This document shows, piece by piece, positions 13,990 through 18,433 of a stretch of 18,433 bases of DNA (positions are counted from its first letter, which is position 1; every line of letters starts with the position of its first letter). The notes beneath the pieces were generated by a model. It was not told where the DNA came from. It did no database searches and saw only the letters and a program-made list of their open reading frames with translations. The position numbers and the translations under genes were made by a program. The DNA comes from an uncultured Oscillospiraceae bacterium (GTDB lineage: Bacteria; Bacillota_A; Clostridia; Oscillospirales; Oscillospiraceae), in the NCBI GenBank assembly GCA_900770015.1, contig CAAGIU010000017.1, positions 1-18,433 of the forward strand. The letters are read 5' to 3'.

Positions 13990-15021
13990 ATGAAAAACCG
14001 TAAAATCCTGTCCATTCTGCTTGCCGCCGCTCTGATGATCAGTGCGCTGGCGCTCATGGCTCCCAGCTTCTGCCTTACCGCAGCTGCCAATGCGGAAACG
14101 GAAGCTGACCACTACCCCGTAACGATCAACACCTATGACTATGAAAAAAATCCCATCCAGGTCACCTTCCAGCAGTGCCCGCAGAAGGTAATTTGCACCA
14201 ACCAGAGCCAGACGGAGCTGATGCTGTACTTTGGCCTGAATGAATACATCGCCGGAATGGCCTACCTGGACGGAGCCGTTCGGGATGATCTGAAGGAGCA
14301 GTATGATGCGCTGGCTGCTGCCGGAAAAGAGCTGACGGTGAAGGGCTATCCTTCCAAGGAAGTGGTTCTGTCGCTGGAGCCGGATTTCATTTTCGGCTGG
14401 AGAAGCGCCTTTGCGGACAATGCCCTGGGCAATGTGACCGAATGGCATGACCTGGGCACGGCCACCATGATCCTGCGCTGCTCCAACAACACCGTCCCTG
14501 CGGAGGAGCGGAATTTGAATGCGGTGCTGGCAGACATTGCCGATATTGGTGCGATTTTCAACATTGAGGACAAGACGGATGCCTATATCGCCGATGCAAA
14601 TGCCCTGCTGGAAAAGGTAGCACAGAAGGTTGCCTCCATCGATCAGCCCTTGTCCGTAATTGTGATTGAGCCTTCTGAGGGTTCCTGGTACTGCTGGGGT
14701 GCCAGCACCCTGACGGGCTCTCTGGCGGTGGCTGCCGGCGGTGTGTATGCCTGCCCCGATGGCGGTACGCTGTCTGCGGAGGATTTGGTAAATCTGAACC
14801 CCGATGTGATTATCGTAGATTACATGGAGAAGGAAGGCGTGTCCACCGAGGAATGCGCCCGCAATGCCATCGAAACGGTGACCTCTGTTGGAGCTCTGGC
14901 GGAAATTCCCGCAGTGGCCAACGGCAAGGTAATGGCCGTTAACCTGACCGATGTCTACGGAGGAGGCATCCGTATGGTGCCCTCTGTGGAGGCAATGTTC
15001 AACTTCATGTACGGAGAATAA
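13990..15021 (+). CDS. btuF: BtuF/FepB-type corrinoid-binding protein (periplasmic-binding-protein family)
   Basis: This 343-residue extracytoplasmic solute-binding protein has the two-lobe helical-backbone fold used for B12, haem and siderophores. A signal peptide runs over residues 1-35 with a signal peptidase I site at Ala-Asn-Ala before Glu36. Cys28 is not in a lipobox, so anchoring to the membrane is not evident. Recognisable parts are VICTNQSQTELMLYFGL, the YPSKEVVLSLEPDFIFGW block, an acidic linker helix, GGTLSAEDLVNLNPDVIIVDY and the C-terminal helix. Start ATG 13990 has GAAAGG upstream. The cobalamin riboswitch in front points to a corrinoid as ligand; homology alone would also allow an iron siderophore. 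A stable hairpin follows the gene. Confidence 0.88.
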   Translation: MKNRKILSILLAAALMISALALMAPSFCLTAAANAETEADHYPVTINTYDYEKNPIQVTFQQCPQKVICTNQSQTELMLYFGLNEYIAGMAYLDGAVRDDLKEQYDALAAAGKELTVKGYPSKEVVLSLEPDFIFGWRSAFADNALGNVTEWHDLGTATMILRCSNNTVPAEERNLNAVLADIADIGAIFNIEDKTDAYIADANALLEKVAQKVASIDQPLSVIVIEPSEGSWYCWGASTLTGSLAVAAGGVYACPDGGTLSAEDLVNLNPDVIIVDYMEKEGVSTEECARNAIETVTSVGALAEIPAVANGKVMAVNLTDVYGGGIRMVPSVEAMFNFMYGE

Positions 15022-15037
15022 GAAGCATCGATACCAA

Positions 15038-15068
15038 GCCACTCCGGTGGAAAACCCGCCGGAGTGGC
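15038..15068 (+). other. Intercistronic hairpin between btuF- and btuC-type genes
   Basis: GCCACTCCGG (15038-15047) and CCGGAGTGGC (15059-15068) form a perfect 10-bp stem with an 11-nt loop and no U-tract. Such structures commonly protect the 3' end of an upstream message, which would favour binding protein over permease. It also covers the GGAG in front of an alternative in-frame ATG at 15071, supporting 15098 as the real start of the next gene. Confidence 0.6.
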
Positions 15069-15097
15069 GAATGGCCATATCAAGGAAGGTGTATCGG

Positions 15098-16186
15098 ATG
15101 GACAAGCATTTGCGCCAGCGTCATTTGATGCTGAGTGCCTTGACAGTGGGCTTTACCGGACTGTTCGTGTTCTCTGTGCTTCTGGCAGTGACCATCGGTG
15201 CGGTGAAAATACCCCTGTGGGATGTTTACCGCATTATTCTATATAAGCTGACCCATATCCCCATTGGTGAGGCGAGCTTTCTTTCCAAGGGAACCGTTTA
15301 TGAGATTGTCTGGAATATTCGGATGCCCCGGGTTCTCATGGGAGCAATCATTGGGGTGCTGCTGGCGATGTGCGGCGTGGTCATGCAGGCCACCGTACAG
15401 AATCCTCTGGCAGACCCCTATATTCTGGGTATCTCCTCCGGTGCTTCCTTGGGTGCAACCTTTTCCATTATGATTGGCGCATCTGCGGTATTTACCGGGG
15501 TGCTTGCCGGAATGGGGACCGCTTTCTGGGCCTTTGCGGGGGCGTTGGGAGCCATGAGCCTGGTGATGCTGCTTGCCAGTATGGGTGGGGGGAGAATCAC
15601 CTCAGCTAAGCTGGTGCTGGCGGGCAGTGTGGTAGGCAGTCTATGCGGTTCCTTTACAAATATGATTATTTATGTGGGCAACAGCAATTCGGAGGACATG
15701 AAAACCGTGTCCTACTGGCTGCTGGGCAGCATGACCTCCGCACGCTGGGAGAAGCTCCTGCTTCCGGGCATCTGCATGGGGCTGGGGCTTTTGTTCTTCC
15801 TGACCCAGGGCCGGACGCTGAACACCCTGCTGCTGGGAGATGAAGCAGCCATCACCCTGGGCGTGGATTTGGCAAAGCGGCGAAAGGTGTATATGGTACT
15901 GACCTCCCTGCTGTCCGCTGTGGCGGTGTGTACCTGCGGCATTGTGGGCTTTGTAGGCCTGATGATTCCCCATATCGTCCGGGGCTTTGTGGGGTCGGAT
16001 CATCGCTTTCTGCTTCCCATGGCGGCTTTGACCGGAGGCATCTTCCTCATCTGGGCGGATGTGCTGGCCAGAGTGCTGATTGCCAACACGGAAATTCCCA
16101 TTGGCGTGATTACTTCCGCTGTGGGTGCTCCGATTTTCGTCTATATGATGGTGAAAAAATCCTATGGATTTGGAGGGCACGACTGA
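15098..16186 (+). CDS. btuC: BtuC/FecCD-type ABC permease for corrinoid uptake
   Basis: This 362-residue FecCD-family permease should have about ten membrane helices. Family marks are IRMPRVLMGAIIGVLLAMCGVVMQATVQNPLADPYILGISSGASLGA (shown in parts: RMPRVLMGAIIG, MQATVQNPLADPYILG, SSGASLG), then GITLGVD-like TLGVDLAKRR, CGIVGFVGLMIPHIVRGFVG and the C-terminal GVITSAVGAPIF. I chose ATG 15098, which has AAGGAAGG eight bases upstream. An ATG at 15071 would add nine residues but its site lies in a hairpin. The stop overlaps the ATPase start as TGATG. Controlled with the upstream gene by the cobalamin riboswitch. Confidence 0.92.
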   Translation: MDKHLRQRHLMLSALTVGFTGLFVFSVLLAVTIGAVKIPLWDVYRIILYKLTHIPIGEASFLSKGTVYEIVWNIRMPRVLMGAIIGVLLAMCGVVMQATVQNPLADPYILGISSGASLGATFSIMIGASAVFTGVLAGMGTAFWAFAGALGAMSLVMLLASMGGGRITSAKLVLAGSVVGSLCGSFTNMIIYVGNSNSEDMKTVSYWLLGSMTSARWEKLLLPGICMGLGLLFFLTQGRTLNTLLLGDEAAITLGVDLAKRRKVYMVLTSLLSAVAVCTCGIVGFVGLMIPHIVRGFVGSDHRFLLPMAALTGGIFLIWADVLARVLIANTEIPIGVITSAVGAPIFVYMMVKKSYGFGGHD

Positions 16187-16962
16187 TGGAGCTGAAAGCG
16201 ACGGATGTGGTGGTTCGCCTGTCCAGAAAGGACATTGTGAAGCAGGCTTCCCTTCAGGTAAAGGGAAGGCAGTTTGTGGGACTGCTGGGGCCCAACGGCA
16301 GCGGAAAGACCACCCTGCTGAAAAGCGTGTACCGGGTATTAAAGCCAGCCTCAGGAATCATCACACTGGATGATACGGATATCACCCGGCTTCCCCATCG
16401 GGAATCTGCGAAACGGATGGGTGTGGTCAGCCAGTTTACAAACATGAGCTTCGATTTCTCGGTGGAGGAGGTCGTCCTCATGGGCAGAGCCCCCCACAAA
16501 AAGGCACTGTCCCGGGACACCGCAGAGGATTTTCAAATTGTAGAGGATAGTCTGCGCCGGGTGAATATGCTGGAATTCCGGGATCGCAGCTTTCTCACCC
16601 TGTCCGGCGGGGAGAAGCAGAGAATCCTGCTGGCAAGAACATTGGCACAGCAGGTGGACATGATGATTCTGGATGAACCCACAAACCATTTGGATATCAA
16701 GTATCAGATTCAGATCATGGATGTTGTGAAATCCTTGAACATTGGTGTCCTGGCGGCGCTGCATGATCTGAATCTGACGCTGATGTACTGCGACTATGTG
16801 TATGTGATGAAGGACGGCTGCGTGGTTACCCATGGCTGCCCGGAGCAGATCATCACGCCGGAGCTGATCCGGCAGGTTTACGAGGTGGATTGCGATGTGA
16901 TGCGCCATCCGAAAACCGGCAAGCTGAATGTGGTATACTTCTCTCAAAGTGAACGGGGGTAA
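16186..16962 (+). CDS. btuD: BtuD/FecE-type ABC ATPase for corrinoid uptake
   Basis: This 258-residue ATPase powers the BtuC-type permease. Motifs are Walker A GPNGSGKT (35-42), Q-loop Gln83, signature LSGGEKQR (139-146), Walker B/D-loop MILDEPTNHLD (Asp163-Glu164) and H-loop AALHDLN. The C-terminal segment (VTHGCPEQIITPELIRQVYEVD) is typical of iron-siderophore/B12 importers. ATG 16186 overlaps the permease stop by one base, so the two are translationally coupled. An open frame extends further upstream inside the permease gene, but homology starts at MELKATDVVV. The CGGC-domain gene follows after 2 bp. Confidence 0.93.
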   Translation: MELKATDVVVRLSRKDIVKQASLQVKGRQFVGLLGPNGSGKTTLLKSVYRVLKPASGIITLDDTDITRLPHRESAKRMGVVSQFTNMSFDFSVEEVVLMGRAPHKKALSRDTAEDFQIVEDSLRRVNMLEFRDRSFLTLSGGEKQRILLARTLAQQVDMMILDEPTNHLDIKYQIQIMDVVKSLNIGVLAALHDLNLTLMYCDYVYVMKDGCVVTHGCPEQIITPELIRQVYEVDCDVMRHPKTGKLNVVYFSQSERG

Positions 16963-16964
16963 AA

Positions 16965-17300
16965 ATGAAAATTGCCATTCTGGCCTGCTTAAAGGCCAAC
17001 GATGTGTGTGCCGGAGTGGCTTGTCTGGATGCGCTGGAGCAGCGGCGGGCCTATTTCCGGGAATATGCCGGTGAGCAGGTACAGCTGTGTGCGTTCCTGC
17101 GGTGCAGCCAATGCGGCGCAGACCTCCAGGACGATCCGGGGATGATGGAAAAGCTGGAGCGGATCGTCAGCTGCGGCGTGGAAACTGCCCACATCGGAAT
17201 CTGCGCCTCCCACCGGGACGGCACCCACTGTCCCCATATGCAAAGGTCTGCGGATTTGCTGGAAGAAAAGGGCATCCGCGTTGTATGGGGAACCCATTGA
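16965..17300 (+). CDS. CGGC-domain cysteine-rich protein, possible metal binder
   Basis: This 111-residue cytoplasmic protein has nine or more cysteines and matches the CGGC-domain family layout. It has an N-terminal beta strand KIAILACLKANDVCAGVACLDAL, a central cysteine motif after a hydrophobic strand, ETAHIGICASH then CPHMQRSADLLEEKGI, and the family-type terminus VVWGTH. The namesake Cys-Gly-Gly-Cys is here Cys47-Ser-Gln-Cys50. Other cysteines are at 8, 15, 20, 42, 70, 80 and 89. Function in the family is not established; metal binding is presumed from the cysteines. It starts 2 bp after the ATPase gene with GGGGGT upstream and is the last gene of the riboswitch-controlled operon, so it may bind or insert cobalt or handle the imported corrinoid (inference). 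Confidence 0.83.
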   Translation: MKIAILACLKANDVCAGVACLDALEQRRAYFREYAGEQVQLCAFLRCSQCGADLQDDPGMMEKLERIVSCGVETAHIGICASHRDGTHCPHMQRSADLLEEKGIRVVWGTH

Positions 17301-17329
17301 ACTGGATTTGTAAAGAAACCCATCACAGA

Positions 17330-17367
17330 AAACACGCCGCACCTCCTCAAGAGTGTGCGGCGTGTTT
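17330..17367 (+). terminator. Terminator-like hairpin after the corrinoid operon
   Basis: AAACACGCCGCAC (17330-17342) and GTGCGGCGTGTTT (17355-17367) are a perfect 13-bp inverted repeat with a 12-nt loop, 30 bp after the CGGC gene stop. A-rich and T-rich ends flank the stem on either strand, so it could stop transcription from both sides, which fits its place between convergent genes. Confidence 0.75.
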
Positions 17368-17430
17368 CCAGCTAGGGAAATCATACCAGAATGATTGGGC
17401 AGCATTCCGAAATGACAAAAGGAAAAGGCT

Positions 17431-17501
17431 ACCGATGCTTCCGGCAGCTGCTCCAACACAGATACAAGAAGAAAAATCTGTCACCTGTCAGAAGCATCGG
17501 T
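17431..17501. repeat. Inverted-repeat element with nested hairpin, unknown
   Basis: ACCGATGCTTC (17431-17441) and GAAGCATCGGT (17491-17501) are perfect 11-bp inverted repeats closing a 49-nt interior. Inside it, ACAGAT (17458-17463) and ATCTGT (17476-17481) form a second stem. It may be a structured RNA, a terminator for gldA read on the minus strand (CCTTTTCCTTTT follows), or a tiny mobile-element remnant. The remainder of 17301-17679 shows no gene I can support. Confidence 0.4.
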
Positions 17502-17679
17502 AAAGGGGGTATTTCCTATGTGCCTTTATTATACAATATCGTTGAGAAAAAGGGAAATAGAAAACATTTATGGCACTCTTTCCTGTTTGGCATGGGTAGG
17601 AGAGAATAATTTGAAATAGTTTTGCAATCTGATTACGGCATGGAGCATAGCATGGGGTTCCCTGGGTATTCGGCTGGAT

Positions 17680-18396
17680 TCACATTGCCAGTGCTGCCCG
17701 GCCATAGGAATCCGCAACCAGGATCGCATTGTAGACGCGCTCGGCGTCCACTTGGAAGGGGAGGTTGTGCATGGTATCGTTTACAGCGCAGGCTGCCTCG
17801 GCAACGGGCATCAGGTGCTCCCGGCTGTCATCGGTGATACCCAGTTCCTTCAGCGTAACCGGCAACCCGACAGCGGTCATCCAGTTCAGCATAACACACA
17901 ATTCCTCCTCGGGAATCTGCTCCAAAACCAGCTGGGTGAGGGTACCGAAGTTGACCTTTTCGCCGTGCTGCATGTGGTGGCATTCCTCCAGGACAGTCAG
18001 GCCGTTGTGGATGGCATGGGCACCCGCCAGACCGCCGGACTCAAAACCAATGCCGGACAGCAGCGTATTGGCCTCAATGACCCGCTCTACGGCAGGGGTG
18101 CAGGTGTGGGTTTCCAATGCGGATTTTGCCAGCAGACCGTCATTCATCAGCGTGTCAAAGCACAGCTTTGCAATGCCCAAAGCCGCAACGCTGACCTTGC
18201 CGCCTGCACAGGTGCTGGCACCGGAAAGGCAGCAGGCTCTTGCCTCAAAGTAGGTGGCCATGGCATCGCCCATGCCGGAAACCGTCAGCCGGACAGGGCT
18301 GTCGGCAATGATCTGGGTGTCCATTATGACCAGATTGGGATTGGAGGGCAGGAACAGATACTCCTGGAATACGCCCTCATCGGTATAAATGACGGA
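17680..18396 (-). CDS. gldA: Glycerol dehydrogenase, C-terminal 238 residues (5' end missing)
   Basis: This is the NAD-dependent, zinc-containing iron-type alcohol dehydrogenase family enzyme that oxidises glycerol to dihydroxyacetone. The visible part starts at SVIYTDEG(V)FQEY and runs to the stop at 17680, about two thirds of a ~365-residue enzyme. The zinc-ligand sites of GldA are all present: Asp in GMGDAMATYFEA, His in GLAGAHAIHNGL and His in HHMQHGEKV. The N-terminal NAD-binding part lies beyond the window. At 18397-18399 an in-frame TAA and sequence unrelated to GldA begin, so the break is a contig-end artefact or a true disruption. The gene is convergent to the corrinoid operon and not obviously related to metal uptake. 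Confidence 0.92.
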   Translation of the reverse strand, partial: SVIYTDEGVFQEYLFLPSNPNLVIMDTQIIADSPVRLTVSGMGDAMATYFEARACCLSGASTCAGGKVSVAALGIAKLCFDTLMNDGLLAKSALETHTCTPAVERVIEANTLLSGIGFESGGLAGAHAIHNGLTVLEECHHMQHGEKVNFGTLTQLVLEQIPEEELCVMLNWMTAVGLPVTLKELGITDDSREHLMPVAEAACAVNDTMHNLPFQVDAERVYNAILVADSYGRAALAM

Positions 18397-18433
18397 TTAG
18401 GTTATCGGCTTTAGTAAGCACAACACTAGATAT
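18397..18433. other. Non-homologous contig-end sequence
   Basis: The last 37 bases do not continue the glycerol dehydrogenase frame. Homology runs cleanly to the codon at 18394-18396, then an in-frame stop appears and the sequence becomes AT-rich with no GldA similarity. I do not recognise it as a standard adapter. Given adapter sequence at the other end, a chimeric or low-quality read end is the simplest reading. Confidence 0.55.

Noticed and set aside
13966..15105. 379-codon minus-strand frame opposite the BtuF-type gene
   Set aside because: It lies antisense to a well-supported gene with signal peptide and riboswitch; the translation is rich in His, Gln and Arg as shadow frames are.
17431..17501. 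Possible CRISPR repeat or tRNA-like structure
   Set aside because: Only one inverted pair with no repeated spacer units, and no cloverleaf or anticodon arm.
17391..17609. 72-codon plus-strand frame after the corrinoid operon
   Set aside because: It crosses the inverted-repeat element and has no ribosome site or homology.

Overview
The window looks like part of a moderately GC-rich Clostridia-type (Firmicutes) genome, plausibly Oscillospirales from a gut community. This rests on AGGAGG-type ribosome binding sites, GTG and TTG starts, tightly overlapping operons, a lipoprotein-type solute-binding protein, intrinsic terminators and two cobalamin riboswitches. No rRNA or tRNA marker is present, so the taxon is an inference. 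Both ends of the contig are suspect. Bases 1-33 are the Illumina TruSeq read-1 adapter, and the last ~37 bases do not continue the gldA reading frame they abut.

Layout. (1) 34-4804, minus strand: an operon reading right to left with a class I SAM-dependent methyltransferase, two NikB/NikC-type permeases, two NikD/NikE-type ATPases and a NikA-type lipoprotein binding protein cut off by the contig end. (2) 4805-5500: a 0.7-kb divergent control region with promoters facing both ways, a shared 21-nt G/C-tract motif at identical spacing to each -10 box, a cluster of TTTACTG repeats and a leader hairpin. (3) 5501-11886, plus strand: a second nickel/peptide-type ABC transporter operon (two ATPases, binding protein, two permeases) that ends in an FmdE-family zinc-ribbon protein and a TPR protein. 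(4) 12283-13122, minus strand: cbiK, an anaerobic cobaltochelatase, behind a cobalamin riboswitch and terminator. (5) 13565-17300, plus strand: a second cobalamin riboswitch and terminator, then a BtuF-type binding protein, BtuC-type permease, BtuD-type ATPase and a small cysteine-rich CGGC-domain protein. (6) 17301-17679: non-coding DNA with two inverted-repeat structures. (7) 17680-18396, minus strand: C-terminal two thirds of glycerol dehydrogenase (gldA).

How the parts fit: this is a trace-metal and corrinoid island. Two nickel/cobalt/metallophore-type importers appear to be jointly controlled through the 4.9-5.4 kb region. Next to them, corrinoid import (BtuFCD) and cobalt insertion (CbiK) are each under separate B12 repression. 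FmdE and the CGGC protein are candidate metal-binding accessory factors. The most novel-looking points are the co-regulated methyltransferase/transporter/FmdE/TPR arrangement and the shared operator.
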